Notes: generated by a model from the sequence alone, not told the origin. Positions 20,927 to 34,615 are shown, counted from the stretch's first letter. The stretch is DNA of 64,000 nucleotides from Limonium bicolor (GCA_023374045.1 CM041782.1:187072925-187136924); one strand, 5' to 3'. A program made the numbers and translations.

Positions 20927-23900
20927 TGAAATACCCCAAATTAATAAAACATGGATTTAATATCTAATCACATTAATTAAGGCCTAAACATGCCTTAAAA
21001 GTCAACTGAGAACAACAGTGGTCAACACAAAACAAGATGTTGCACCCTTGACTGTTTAGGGTAAATAAATACCCAAATGAACTACTTAGGACCTAAAAAC
21101 TTGTCCTAAGCATATTAACAATACTAAAACAGATTATAATCGTTGGACAACACTCCAACCAAAGAACAAGCACTTTCATGCTTCAAGGTCAAGTAGAGCA
21201 AAAATGTGCTCTAAGAATACCTTAAAGGTTAATGACCTCTAAATGATATAAATTGGATACCATGATCAAATATCATGTAAGGAACACAAAAAAACCGTTT
21301 TCAAAGAAAACCAAGCTCAGAAACACCTTGCGACAAAAATGTGCACTAAAACTCCTTAAAGCACATTTTTGTGTAATTGCCTTCTAAATTGGTTTTAAAT
21401 GGGCTAAAAGGTTATAATTACCTTTAAATATGATAATATATCATATTATATCATGTTAGAAATTTAATTCCAGAAATTTACAAATTTTTACAAATTTAAT
21501 ATTAAAATATTAATAAAACCCTAAAGGGGGCCCGTTTGGGTCAACATTGACTAAGTTGGTCAATGTTGACCATTGACCACGAATTGGACCTCTTAAAATC
21601 GGTCCATTAAGTCTCCTAACAGACCATGTGACAATACCCATGTGACAATTAAATATACCACCTTACTTTTACATAAAATAAGGAAAAGCAAACTTTAACA
21701 TATTAAAACACAAAGTAGCTTACCACTTGCTTACCCATGTGAATGCAGCCGATTGAGGAGCCTTCCTTCTCCTCATAATACGGTGGCTCCAAGCAAGAAA
21801 AGACACATGCTTGGTGACTCACCTTTGACTAGCTTATTAAATGACATTATTACTCCATAATTGAATCAATTATGTACAAATGATTCACCCACTACTCCAA
21901 TCATGGCCGGCTGCCTCCTTACTTTGTCTCCACCGATTATACAACTTCAAATAATCAGCAATGAGTCATCAAAACAATAAAGATAAAATAAGTAAAAAAA
22001 TGTGTTTTAAGGCAAATTTAGCCTACCTCTTTCATTAGTCTCCATTCAGCCGTGAGACTCCTGCCTTGAGCTCTCTTTGGCTCCTCCTTGACCGTAGGTA
22101 AGTTTCCAAGCTCCATTGGTGAGATCTCTTGCTCTAGGTAAGCTTCTAAGGCATAAAAATGTCCATTTTCTTCATCTTTCTTTCCTTTTTCCATTGATCT
22201 AGACTCCAACCATTTCTATACATTTATGTAGAGTGTTTTGGAGGTTAAAGGAAGGTTTATTCTCGGCCATAACAAGATCTAAGGAGGAAAGTTCAAGTCT
22301 TGACCATTTAAGGTAAAAATATGCTCTAAGCACATATCTCTTCTTTCTTGAAAATTTCAGTTGTAAACCTTGGTTCCCTAGCCTTATTTTCTTCTCCTTT
22401 TCATGTGGATTCAGTTGGTATACCAAGATCTACAAGGAGTAGCTAGATCCAAGCCAAAAACACCATTTTTGGCATCTTAAACAAGGTAAAACTTAGCTAT
22501 CTTCCAAGCTAGTTACCCACGGTTTTGTACCTTGTTATTAGGAGTGTTTTGATACTCTTTCTCTACTGGAAAAATAGGGCCGAGGTAGATCTCCAACAAA
22601 CTTGAAGATCTAAGGTAAAAATTCATGATTTTCATGACTTAAATTACTTCTCATGGTTAGCTCATGTGTGGAGTTTAATCATGTCTTGTTTTCTACATGA
22701 AGACAAGTAAATCAAGTTGTGGAGAAATTCTCCTTAAGGTGGCGAATCCAAACAAGGCTTTACCTAAGCTAAATCAAGGTATAAATCACTTAAATCTACA
22801 CTTGGTATATTAATATGTTTATACATATTTATACATATATGCCGTGAGTGAAGAGTACATTAAGGTCTTATTTTGACCTTAGATGATTAAGGAATGGTTT
22901 AATAAATTCTATAACTAATTAAACAAGCATAATTGTCAAATTTAAGACATTATGTGGAAGTTTGGTAATTAATTAAAAAGTGTGTGGTGAGGCCGAGATT
23001 TATAAGTATTTTTGGGACATTTATGTGTAATTTATTTTGTGAGCAAATGTTTGTAATAAGGCCATGTACTTTAGGCCATTTTATTTATTGTATTTAGTTT
23101 AAAGTAGGTTTTAGGTGTTAATTATAAATTACCGAAAAGAATGAGGGGTTATAGTGTAATTAAATTAAATTTGGGGGCTCTAAAATGATAAGGCCGAAAA
23201 TTAGAGGTTAAAAGGAGTTAAAATAAAGTTTATAGGATTTTATAAAGTTTTAGGGTTAAATGGTGAATTTTGGAAACTTAAGGGTTAAAACCGTAATTAT
23301 TAGGAATTAATGGTCAAGGAAATATTAAGGAGGTCAACCTTGACCATATGGTAGGTTTTGACCAAATTAGATAAGTTAAATAACTTATTTAAGGCTTTAT
23401 AATAAGATAAGTACTTAATGGTAATATTTTTATAACATATGTGGTAAATATGTTATTACCAAAAATTAAGGCTGTATAATGGTATTATAAACACCCATGG
23501 GCTATTAGGAATTTTTAGGAATTTATTAGATTGATTTTGGGATTAAAATAAACTATATATGTATAATATATAGTTATTATGTCATTATGACACTTTGGAG
23601 AAATATAGGTGGTGGAAAAGTGAATACCGAAATATTGGGTTAATAAGGATATTTATAACCCTTTGGTGGAATTTGGTGATTTTTAGAATTATATAAGAGT
23701 ATTTATTAAGATATGTGTATAAGATATGATTTTAATGATATTATGAAACTATATGTTATAAATGGGGCCAAATGGCAAATATAGGATATATATTGGGTCT
23801 GTTTGGAATTTACAAAAAAATAACCATAGGTTATACTCTTTTATAAGTTAGAAATGTTATATTAAATGGTATATATAACATGGTATAAATAATGGGGTGA

Positions 23901-24028
23901 TTTTGTAAATAAAGGAAACTATGGTTTATGGAAAGGAATAAGGTTTAACATATGGGCCTATGCGGCAATATATAATAGTTTTGTATTAAGAACTATAGGT
24001 TATAAATTAAAGGAAATAAAAATATCAT
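20927..24028 (+). mobile_element. Element A, 3' LTR, segment 1
   Basis: The segment starts TGAAATACCCCAAATTAAT and is collinear with 10751-13858. It stops where B is inserted; the target duplication ATCAT is at 24024-24028 and 50243-50247. The minus-strand ORFs at 22018-22426 duplicate those of the 5' LTR and show no protein similarity. Confidence 0.93.
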
Positions 24029-24120
24029 TGTAACACCCCTACTCTATTCGGCTCCTAATCATCTTACTTAACAATATAATCGCAGCGGTAATCTCAACAA
24101 TTGACTACTGGTCACCGTTC

Positions 24121-24140
24121 TTGCTCGCCCATACGAGTAA
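24121..24140 (-). promoter_or_regulatory. U5 stem-loop of B (copies 34712-34731 and 45317-45335)
   Basis: TTGCTCG and CGAGTAA pair around loop CCCATA, 92 bp inside the LTR end. The copy in LTR 3 has lost one stem base. CGCAGCGG at 24081-24088 is the other short U5 motif shared with A, C, D and E. Confidence 0.55.
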
Positions 24141-27100
24141 TAACGTGCTTCCTGATAAGCTCTTAAATACGAAACATTTTCTCGCAGTGACAACAAGAGA
24201 TAGATCTAAACTCCCAAAACCAATATAAAATACATTCACAGTGAGCTTTCTACGTATCCAAAACCTATACATGTTTCTAGGTTCGTATTAAAATGCAACA
24301 GTGCATGTTTAAATAACTGTAATCAAACTACCCAGCGCGTCACTCTCTTTGCCGACACCGGAAGTTGCATACCTGCAAAAATGGTAGTTTGTGGTATGGA
24401 ATCAGCCCCTGCTGAGTATGTTATTACCTGACTGTCATGCACCCTCGGACCATTCAGTTATTTGGTCGAGAGTATGCAATTCGTTTCCATACAAATAGTT
24501 CAATGTTGAAACTGTAAAGCAACAATATATATTGCAGTAATCTCAAATAACAAACAAGCCCCCGGCTTCACACATCGCATCGTAATAAACCACTGAAAGC
24601 GTTTACAGCGCTTATATGAGTACAGAGACTCCATTCCAACAAACACTTAATAATTCATAATTGAGTTCAGCGACTCACTCGACCAGACACCCAACCACAA
24701 TCCACACATGAGTACGGTGACTCGACACAACCAGTTCACAACACACAATATGAGCACAATGGCTCGTTCAAACAAATCCACCAACATACCACACATAACC
24801 ACAAAGCACAACCAATGAACAACAAGGCGAAGTAACGAGAATTATAAACGAGTATGAACTCTCGTCTTTGGCATGCAAGCCCAAATAATGTTCGCCTAAT
24901 GTACGAGTTAATATAGTCGTTCGTAATTGTTCAGTCATGTCTAATGACAACGTCTCGTTAGAACGACGTGTCTCTAAGTTACCCATCTCTTATGGCGGGT
25001 CACCCACGGCAATAGCCACTCCAGCGGTAGAGTCTCCGTCCTACGAACAATCTGTAGTTCGTTGGAAATTTATCCAGATACTTACGGCTACCACACGGTG
25101 TCCTAGTATCGTTAATTGATCACAGTTCACAGCAAGAGCCACATCCTTGATAAACTTATCTATACCATCGCATCGCTTTACTATTTTTTTTTCTAACACA
25201 GCAGACCAAGGTCGTAGTCCAATCCTGAGTATGTCGACTCGGGATCCAGTGCTAGATACGAGAGCGGCGTTAAAGAGGCCAATGCTCCGTATATAAGTCT
25301 CAGATATTTTATATATCTTATTATCCTAATGCTACAACGTTTTACTTACGTTCCTTATATTACACATATAAGATAGCATCATTGCCGCTAGTTCGTTTTA
25401 TAATATGTTCATATATACGAACGGTACTGTTATCGCACAACAGTAATAATAAGGCAGCATTAATACACAACTCAAGCATATTAATTCACACAAGCAGACA
25501 TTCAATCTTATCACAGATTTTCACACAATGTCTGAACTGAGGAAATCCTCAGAGACAATCAAGCCACATAAATAACATCTTACCGTTCACCCTGAAAAGT
25601 AAATTACGGTGGAGTATGAATCAGCAAGATCCTATGCTCCGTGCGTCGTCTCTAACAGTCTATACATACATAATGCTACTGATTAGCATACTGTATAACA
25701 ACACAAAATTCTACGGTACCCCTACCGTCACTAATACCTCCCGGTTAACCCCCGTTATTAACTGTCAATGTTTTCGGTTTAGGTTTAACTCGAGGTTGGA
25801 AAGTGTTATATTACAAGCGTAGTCTTGTCTCGTATATTAATATACTTTATAGTTGAGCTTTTGTTATCGCATGTAACCTAATGTATGTTTGTACATCATA
25901 TAGTTTGTTTCTATATTGCATGTATGATTCTTGTCATACACCATACATTTCACCTTAGTATTTATTTTTCTAAGGTTTGTTTCTCTCTCTTTTTTTTTCT
26001 TTTTCCCAAATTCAATGTGGTAACAATACTTTGCATTATCAATCCTTATTATCACATGTACAGTCCTAACATTCCATATCCAATGTTTGTAATTCTTTTC
26101 CCTTTATCATACGTCATTTTAATTATGAAAATATATGGTCATTAAACCATATTATATTTTCCTCCACAACACATATTTATTTATGTGTATGTATTCATGG
26201 AACTATTTCTTATATGGCAATTCTTATTATATATTCATTCTTTTTAATGAATACCTCTTATATTACAAATGTTATAATTCTTATAACATTAAAACCATAT
26301 TATAAAGTTCATTCAAAAATATTAATATTTCCGAACAGCACCTATGTTCCTTAATTATTTACAAAATCCTCCACATAATTTATACCATGTATATTATAGT
26401 TATATAACATATATTTTGACAACTATGTCATTAAAACAATTATAACTTATAGTTATATATTGTTAATAAATACCAAACAGCCCTTAAAACTCTCGGTATT
26501 AATTAATTCCCACCAAACTTCCATAATTTACAACTCAACCCCAAATTATATTTCCTTGTTACACTTAGTATATACCTTATATTATAATCCTTATTCCTTA
26601 ATATAATTATAACCCATGGTTATATTTTCTCAAAATAACCGAACAGACCCCATGGTCTATTTAAATTATTTTTCCACCACTTAACTTTCTATATTCACCA
26701 ATTTCCCCTCTTTATAACATATAGTTTTTAATTCCATTAAAATCATATATTATACATATGTCCTTATAAAACCTTGTATATAATTCCAAAAATCACCAAA
26801 CTATACCAAAAGGTTATAAACATTATTCCTAACCTTATACTTTCTCTAAATCTCGATTTTACCACATATGTTACCCATTTGTAACAATATTATGAAATAC
26901 CTTATATTATACTTATTTAATTCATATTAACTCCAAATTTAACCAAATCAATTCCTAAAAATTCCTAATAACCTAAGGTTTGTACTAAACTCCTTTTAGT
27001 ACCCCCAAGTTTTCGGAAATCACAATACCACCCCAAGTCTTATAAATCTTTTACAATTTAAAGTATCTTATTATAAGGTAGTATTTTAATTTCTAAAATT

Positions 27101-28543
27101 CTCCAAAGTTGGTCAAAGTCTCCTATATAGTCAACTTTGACTTCTAATACCAATTGGGACTCAAACTTTCGGTAATTACCAACAATACCCCATCTTTTCT
27201 ATTTTTACAATTTTGACCCAAAACTTTATAAAATGTTATAATTTTTATTAAATTTATTTAAAAAGCCTAAATTGCTCTAAATTAAGCCCACGGCTTTCTA
27301 AATTCCTAGTAATTACGAATTGGCCCCAATTTTAATTATAAGCATAAATAAAACTAAATAAGCTTATAAACTTAAATTAAAATGGCCTAATGACATGGCC
27401 TTATTACAACCTTGAACTTGCAAAATAAATTACACAATAAATGTCTCAAAATATAGCATATATTTCGGCCTCACCATGGCTTAATTATTTTCCACATAAT
27501 GTCATAATTTGACCATTATGTTAATTAAATCTCTTAAATGACTAGCTTAATTTATCTTAGCCATTTTTTTCCATTTTTAGGTCAATATGACCTATATTTG
27601 AAGTTTCACTCTCGGCCATGTATATATATATACTTGGAAATTACAAAAATCATAAGTTTAAGGTGTTTATACCTTGATTATTCCTTGTATGGGCTCGGTC
27701 ACTTGTAGGAAAATTCACCACTTGATTTAGACATGTTTAATACACAAAAACAAGATATGGTTACACTCCAAGCTTGAGCTTAACCATAAGGAATAATTAA
27801 TGTAAGATTTAAGGCAAAAATCACCTTAAAAATGCAAGGAGTGTTCAAGGTGGTTTCGATCTGAACCAACACACCACAAGGTGTTAGATCCACCATATTG
27901 ACATAGGAAATAGTTAGATCACGAAATGCTACCTTGTTATTAGGTTTTACCTTGGAAAATTGCCTTAAAAGGGAGTATTTCTCTTGGATCTTGGTCATCC
28001 TTGCTCCAAATGGCTAACCAACTGAATGAACATGTAAATATGAAGATTATGAGTGTATAAACTCATAAAAACAGAGGAAGAAAACCGCATGAAGAGTGGA
28101 GATCCTTAAGGTATGTTTTTACCTTAAAATGTAGATTTGAACAACCTTGGTCCCTCTACTGGTCTCAACCGAGTTTAGCTCTTGTTCTAACCTTAGAACA
28201 CTGAGAATAAGCCATAGGAATTGATGAGCCACGAAATCTAGGTGTTGGTAGTGAAGAGATGAAGAAAAGGGCTAAAATGACATTAAAACACTTACCTTAA
28301 GAACTTAGGAGCTAGATTTGCCTTCCATGCTCAAGAACAAGCTTTGAGAGCTTCAAAGGAAGGGATGAACTCGGCTGGGCAGAAGGAAATCGGACAAGGA
28401 AGGAAGGAGAAGGTGAGAAAGGTGGGAAATAATGTAAAAAGTAAAGGTTACTATTCTAAATTGGAGATTAGGTAGTAATTTGTCCCCAAAATCATTGTAT
28501 GCTGTCTCCTCTCTTATTGCAGCCGATCTCCATGGTCCAAATG

Positions 28544-28586
28544 AGTCAATTAATTGACCATTGACCATGCTTGGTCAATATTGACT
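28544..28586. promoter_or_regulatory. Cluster of five W-box-like motifs in the B LTR
   Basis: Five TTGACY cores on both strands lie in about 43 bp, roughly 480-520 bp from the 5' end of the LTR in element sense. Copies are near 39145-39187 and 49720-49762. The cluster corresponds in position to the one in A, though its intervening bases differ. Confidence 0.5.
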
Positions 28587-29063
28587 CATGCGGGCCCCAC
28601 TTTAGGGTTTTATTATATTTTAATATTAAATTTGTAAAAATTCGTAAATTTCTGGAATTAAATTCCTAATATGATATAATATGACAAAATATCATATTTA
28701 AGGATAATTATAATTTTTAAGCCCATTAAAAATCAATTTAAAAGGCAATCTCACAAAAACGTGCTTTAAGGAGTTTTAGCGCACATTTTTGTGTCACAGG
28801 GTGTTCCTGAGCTTAGTTCTCCTTGAGAACGGTTTTGTTGTGTTCCTTACTTCATTATACTTAGGAATCCACTTTGGATCCTATTTGAGGTCACACAATC
28901 TTTATGGTGTCTTAAAGCACATTTTTGGCTTTACCGATCTTAAGGCGTGTTTTGCCTTGTTGAGATCTTTTAGATTGTTCCCCAATAATATTTAGGTGTT
29001 TAATAATCATCTTAGATCATTAATAGATCATTTAATTATATTTTAAAGGTTAGGGGTATTTCA

Positions 29064-29100
29064 GTCTACCCCCCTTAAAAAGGCTTCGTCCCGAAGTCCT
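29064..29100 (-). promoter_or_regulatory. Polypurine tract and preceding hairpin of B (copy 1)
   Basis: In minus sense an ACTTCG/CGAAG stem around GGA, with one mismatch further out, precedes TTTTTAAGGGGGGTAGAC and the LTR. Copy 2 lies at 39669-39704. Confidence 0.7.
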
Positions 29101-29329
29101 TAATCCTCTACAGTTCACCTAAGGAATCAAGTTCCACTAAGTAACCAAACAGTCCATTGCTAGGGAGTAACTCCCACTAGGTTCAGACCTAGTCTATACA
29201 TACAGTATATATCAAATAGCCAACTCATGGTATAAACTCATTCATATCACAGCACTAAACAAGGTGCACATCCAACTTATCAACCAAAAGTACTCAGCGG
29301 TACTATGTACATATTCAACAGGTGTAAAC

Positions 29330-29502
29330 TCATAGTACACAGCACCAGACAAGGTGCAAAACTCATAATACACAGCACTAGACAAGGTGCAAATCTCATA
29401 ATACACAGCACTAGACAAGGTGCAAATCTCATAATACACAGCACTAGACAAGGTGCAAATCTCATAATACACACAGCACTAGACAAGGTGCAAATCTCAT
29501 AA
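29330..29502. repeat. 33-bp minisatellite in B internal copy 1
   Basis: There are about five units of 33 bp, containing CAAGGTGCAAATCTCATAAT and ACACAGCACTAGA. One unit has an extra AC. Because 33 is a multiple of three, the array gives uninterrupted repeat ORFs on both strands (for example 29242-29472), which are artefacts. It lies some 270 bp from the polypurine tract. Confidence 0.85.
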
Positions 29503-29690
29503 AGTACTCAAAGGTGTTTGCAAGGAATACTCCACGCATCCCTATCTATATGTTAGTATCTCGCGAGGATACCCACACATCATTCCACATGTACGTGTGC
29601 ACATATAGTTAACGTTGACAGTTCACAGGGAAGCAGTCTTAAAGACCAGGACTTGACGATCCCCAACCCCAGCCAACGTCTACCACCCGC

Positions 29691-29890
29691 GGACACACCG
29701 GTTTGATCATAACGAAGGACACTGCGGTCCACGGCTCCTCGGACAGTATCACCTTATTTCCTTAGTCACCCACAGACACACCGGTCTAACGACAAAGGAC
29801 TCTGCGGTCCACGGTTCTATGGGTGATGTCACTCGCAGACACACCGGTCTAATGACGAAGGACTCCACGGTCCACGGCCCTTCGAGTGAC
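29691..29890. repeat. Three longer repeats around ACACACCGGT in B copy 1
   Basis: Three copies of a roughly 40-bp core (ACACACCGGTYT ... GGACTCTGCGGTCCACGG-like) start near 29691, 29773 and 29837. The GGACYNYGCGGTCC part is nearly palindromic. The repeat recurs in the second internal copy at 40291-40490. Confidence 0.6.
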
Positions 29891-29920
29891 GCCCTAAATT
29901 CCAATTTCTATTCATATCTG

Positions 29921-30060
29921 TGTCCACTTGTAGGAAGTTTCGAGAATCATTCAACCCCGACGTGGTCAGCGTCAGTGTTGAACTATCCCTCACCTCAATT
30001 TGTGTTCGGTTTCCCTTGATCGGACCAGGATCAAGTTCAACTTCCCACGTCAATTTCAAT
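29921..30060 (-). other. Conserved internal block, B copy 1
   Basis: This is the counterpart of D 5565-5700 and E 63385-63525, about 0.9 kb from the polypurine tract. Here the minus frame is open (ORF 29829-30059), but the homologous blocks in D and E have stops and shifts, so a protein is unlikely. The stem is GACG...CGTC at 29959-29973. Confidence 0.6.
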
Positions 30061-33000
30061 CAATCAATTGTTTATTCACTTCTAATCTTGTTTCCTCTTG
30101 ATATTTGCCGTCTTGTGTTCTATAGATACACAAGTCAACCAGTGTAATTAATCTAATCACCGGCATACAGGATTATGTATTCTAACCAAGTACCAAGTTC
30201 ACTCGACTTATAATTATTCATACAATTCCTAGAGGTTTTACCTCCACTAGGTTATACATCGGTCTCATGCCGACTCACTCATCGCATTCCAATAATCGGT
30301 TTCATACCGAGTCACAAATCATATAGTATGGAGCTTTCTACTCCTTCTGTTTGCCATCTCCCACCGAAGTTACCAGATAAACCTACTTGAACTCTCAACC
30401 GGAGATAACAAGTTAGGCGTTTATGTGTTTAGTGTTCGCAACGTTTGCATAAATAATCGGAATTAGGATAAGAACACTCTATCTGTTCTCCCTTTCCTAT
30501 TCGCCATAACTAATGCGAACTAAAATATATTTATGTTCATACACATAATACATCACAATATTACCTCAAGTAACATAACACAATCGTAACACTTGTACTC
30601 TACGTACAATAATAGTGTTTGCTGCATGTGTACCATGCGCTACGTACTCCTACGTACGGTATATTTTAATCGCTCTACCCCCCTTAAAAATGATTACGCC
30701 CACGTAATCTACGAATATATCATCGTGAAGTAATAAGTTCAAGATGTTCCATTCCAGTGGGATTATTCGTGCACTAATGTGTTACATATTTCATTACCCC
30801 TTTTTCCATAGGGTCGGGCTTTAGCCCCTCAGGTTATACCGCCTACCTCACTTAGGTGTATGTATATTCATATACGGTTTGATCGGAAGATGTAAACACA
30901 TCATTTGTGTTCCTCAAGCCTGCTAGGTATGTCAAACCTAAGCAATATGGGCCCACTCGCTCCGCAAGCAGTATGCCCAACTTCCTTATGGTTAGTTTAC
31001 CCCTCAGGTAGTAGTTTTATGTCGATTTCAACTCCATGTGACGGTGTTTTCTACACGGTCTTCCATAATTATGGGAATGGGGTAATTTATTTGACTGTGT
31101 GGTATCGTTAGTCACACACGCTTATTATTTCGACTAGCCATTCTATTCAATCCTCCTGAATTCTATACATGCTCAAGGTATATTCCCATGAGTTCATGCC
31201 ACCCTACCGAACTAACCTTCGGTATAAGTGTTGTCGAGCTATGCTCTAGCATCTAGTGCTTACATCAGTTGTCTCTAAAATATCAAGACGAGTCTGATAT
31301 GCGCATCTAACTGACGCCTCATAACTCCAAGTTATTTCCCTCTGGAATGAGTTCGTTCTTTGGGTACCTTGTAGGTCCGCTTTTGCTAGTGTGAACTCGT
31401 ATCCCTCGTGTGTTGGTATTTTAGTGTCCGCATATATGGTTCATCCCTCTTCTCCATTAGGGGAATCCATTTGTTTATCTGATCTTCCACCTTCTGATTC
31501 TCACCTGCATAATTCGGTTAACAGTTATTATAATGGTCGCTTGTTGCGCACCATGTACCAGTCGATTGGACGGTTATCCGCCGTTGCGGTTTGCACGGAG
31601 TATCTAATCTCCGGCTTAGAGTATCTCTTGTAATGCTCGCTTTTGCCCTTCGTCTGTTGTAAACATACAATACGACTATGGGTTGGTATTCATTCTCTGT
31701 TCAAACCTAATTGGTACTAACATACTAACGTTTATGACTTGAGCATGTGGTTATTTTATTTAATGCGACATCATCGCGGCGCCCTCAGCGCGTGGTATAA
31801 TTCTCTCTGTGCCCCCTTTTTGGGTAGCATCTATTATCACAAAGGTTTCTCTAATATAACTTCCTTAGATACCTCAATTCCTCTTTTCATTCATGAGTTC
31901 AACTTGCCATTACCATTAAATTGGCCTTAGTTTCCTCGTTTACTAAAATCCCCAAAACTTATGTTTAACTCCTCCACTGTGGAGTTGCGACCTTATGTCA
32001 CTTTATTATCAAGCTATCCTTGATTTTCCTAACCTTGCTAGTTTGACTGAGATCTCTCTCGTCATTACATGGTTTACCTAGTCAGGGTTCCATTCGCTGA
32101 CTTAGACACAGAGTTGATTACCTCCTGGGTCCTACACCACTCGTTTACATGCATGGGGTACCATACTGATACATTACTACTTACCCAACTAACTTCATAT
32201 AGTTTTTCAGGCCCACAAGCTCCTAGGAGTGCGGTCGTCCCATGTCTCGTTTAGTGCACTCGTAGCGTTCGTACCCGGTGATTATCGTACTCTTAGTCTT
32301 GGTAACTTATGTTTGAGTAGCTATGCTGCCAATTCTTAACCTTTAATGTCAGAATGGCCCTAATATTAGGTTCTATGGTTTCTTTTATTAATGTATATTT
32401 CCTTTACTTTCTCTAAGATAGGTGTTTGCGACTTATCGCCCTGATTCTGGTTTCCACATGTTCGTCATCTGGTATTTGTGAGTGGGGATCAGTAACTACC
32501 TGTTATCTCTCCCGTTCACTCCTAGGCTGTTAACGCCTTCAGACATGAGTTTTCAGTATGCGGATTCCACCCAATCTATTGGGTTACACCATATGGTGTT
32601 TCCGGACTCCATGATAAAGGTTGACACCTCGGGTTTCCCCTGTCTTATGGTAGTCCCGTTAGTCTGATATTAATCAGTACTTGTGATTCATCACCCTTTT
32701 TCCCCTAGTTTTGGGTCACTTTGGTGGTACTAAGGTATCCCTCCGTAGGCCTATGCCATACGATATTCAGACTCAATACTTATTCTGATAGTTAAATGAC
32801 TGTTAATCTTGTTATTTAATTTATTCCTAGTTGGTTCTAATACTTTCTCCTGAGGTTACAATTGGATACCCACAACTTAGTGGTTTCCGCTAATCATTCC
32901 TCTTCATTGTGTAGTCCTTACTCTTATCAACTCATATTTCCTCCATCCTCTTTGAGGTAACGGTATCTTCCGTCGCCAGGCAATTTTCACCCTTTTGTTT

Positions 33001-33503
33001 GTATCCACTGCCCTCCATACGGAGTCTAGCAGCATAATGGATCAACCACACCTCCGGTGTGTGTGGTGTGGGCATTACATCGGCCCCTTTTTGCACGTTC
33101 ACATCTGCCTATTAATAATTTTTTTTTTGGTCCTGACTCATATAGCTCACTTCTTGTCCTCTGGCAATGTTCGATGGTAGTGGTTTAACCACGAGTGTCA
33201 CGCACTCTCTAAATATGGTTATACTGGTCCTGAAGACCCGTCACTCCCCACCGGTAATGATTGACGTTTAATGTCCATACCGGCACTGGGGTTAGACTTG
33301 TAGGCACTAATTATTGTTATTCTCGTTTACTCTCCATACCGGCTAGGTCTTCTCGAGGTTTTATCGACCTCAACCCAAGGGTTTCGTACCCCTGCCCTTA
33401 GAAGGCTGTGTCCTGCTTTATTGCATTACGGACTTACATAAGATTTAGTGTTTATTGGTAACCGCCTGGACCACCACGTCCTATAGGGTTAATTACCGTC
33501 GCT

Positions 33504-33580
33504 GCACTTGCTGTAGCAAGTGCGCAAGGCAGGTTGAATTTTGATGCTTTGGTTAATGTGGCACTTGCAGTGGCAAGTGC
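33504..33580 (-). repeat. Twin GCACTTGC hairpins in B copy 1
   Basis: GCACTTGCTGTAGCAAGTGC (33504-33523, 9-bp arms) and GCACTTGCAGTGGCAAGTGC (33561-33580, 8-bp arms) start 57 bp apart. They match the A pair in sequence and spacing. In B copy 2 they are at 44112-44131, where one arm has lost bases, and 44167-44186, intact. Confidence 0.7.
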
Positions 33581-34307
33581 ACCATGCAGACTGAGTCACC
33601 AGTACGGTGTGTCAGTGCAGTGTTATTTCCTAATCGGTTTCCTGTTTAAGTCAAAGGTTCTTATTCAAATTAATACAGTCTCACTCCGCACTCGTTCCCA
33701 CAAGTTTACCATGGTAGTAAGGTCTTACCTCTCTCGAGGCATCGCATGATAGCAACTTAGCGAGTTCTTGTTTCTACAGTTCTCATGATTCTCCTCATGC
33801 ACGTCGGGCCATCTTGAACCTTCAGTGTTGCATGGTTTTAGAGTTACTCGCTTCGGGTGAGACTTCTACAGGTAATTCCTTCTGTATACTACATATCTCA
33901 TAAACTAATCACTACTTGTCGTTTCTACCTCTCTCCCTCCAAGCGCACCATCGGTGCTTTCCTGGATGTAAGACAGGGTCGCCTTGCTCATAGCAAGTTA
34001 GCCCCATTAGTCCTACAGGAAATTTCCTCCTCAAACTCGGTCCATTATTTATCTCATCCTCGTATGGTAGACATTATGTCATTACCAGGACCCCCGGTCC
34101 TAAGCATTACATCAAAACACAAAGTCTTATTTTCTACATTTAACATAATCTTCTTAGCATCCACATCGGGTCTTTCCGATCAGGAGAGTTATCTCCGTGG
34201 TGTTTCTCATTTCATTGCCTCACTAGATAGTACTCGGGATACGGGCTGCGGCGGGTGGGGTACCATTGCAAATTTTCCGGGATGCTCTCCCATCAAGTGC
34301 GAGTGGT

Positions 34308-34406
34308 TCATACCATCTTCGCGTTACTTGGGGTTGCTGGACCTTCACCACCTTCCGCTGCTCCGTGTTCTTCCTTAGTACTGTTACCCTGACCTCTCTC
34401 TGACAT
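34308..34406 (-). pseudogene. Broken gag start of B, copy 1
   Basis: A 32-codon frame starts MSERGQG and is rich in Gly/Glu (EGGEGP). It lies about 200 bp after the primer-binding site, the same place as the A gag start (MSGGTRGRG). The sequence beyond the stop still encodes a HPPQP match in a shifted frame, as in A residues 44-48, then decays. No capsid domain or zinc knuckle remains. Confidence 0.5.
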
Positions 34407-34586
34407 AAGTCAAGGGCGGGTTAGACCTTTACTTTGGTCTATACCGTAGTTTCGGTCATTATATGGTGCCTCCACGGTTATGGTGTCAAGTTTTAAGCAT
34501 TGCTCAACCCCGCAGGTCACGTATCCTCACAACGTTTCCCGTATCCCAAAACCTATGCTCACTGTATAAATCCTACTATCTCTTGT

Positions 34587-34615
34587 CATCAGAGCGGTAC
34601 TCCGCTCTGATGCCA
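34587..34615 (-). promoter_or_regulatory. Primer-binding site of B (copy 1) inside a perfect 11-bp stem-loop
   Basis: In minus sense TGGCATCAGAGC (34604-34615) follows the LTR. CATCAGAGCGG and CCGCTCTGATG pair perfectly around AGTA. Compared with A, one primer-site base is T to C, which weakens tRNA pairing but lengthens the stem. In copy 2 (45198-45221) the site reads TGGTATCA, but the following bases have changed and the stem is broken. Confidence 0.75.

Larger units (their letters stand above)
24029..29063 (-). mobile_element. Element B, LTR copy 1
   Basis: It starts TGTAACACCCC and ends AGGGGTATTTCA, 5035 bp. It is almost base-identical to copy 2 over the first kilobase. In element sense it is the final 3' LTR. 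The region 25860-27650 is very AT-rich and empty. No gene was found; ORFs such as 24768-24986 recur in all three copies because the LTR is repeated. It is related to the A LTR around 28570-28800. Confidence 0.93.

Noticed and set aside
24768..25119. ORFs repeated three times (24768, 35359, 45960 and the overlapping plus-strand frames) suggesting a conserved gene
   Set aside because: They recur only because the LTR is present three times with near-identity. The third copy has frame changes and no domain is recognised.
29242..29502. Repeat ORFs on both strands (YYEICTLSSAV-type units), also at 39846-40208
   Set aside because: They arise because the 33-bp tandem unit is a multiple of three and lacks stops in several frames.
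33857..34378. Plus-strand ORF of 173 codons in B internal copy 1
   Set aside because: It is antisense to the gag relic. In copy 2 small indels break it into pieces. It is a shadow of the former gag region.
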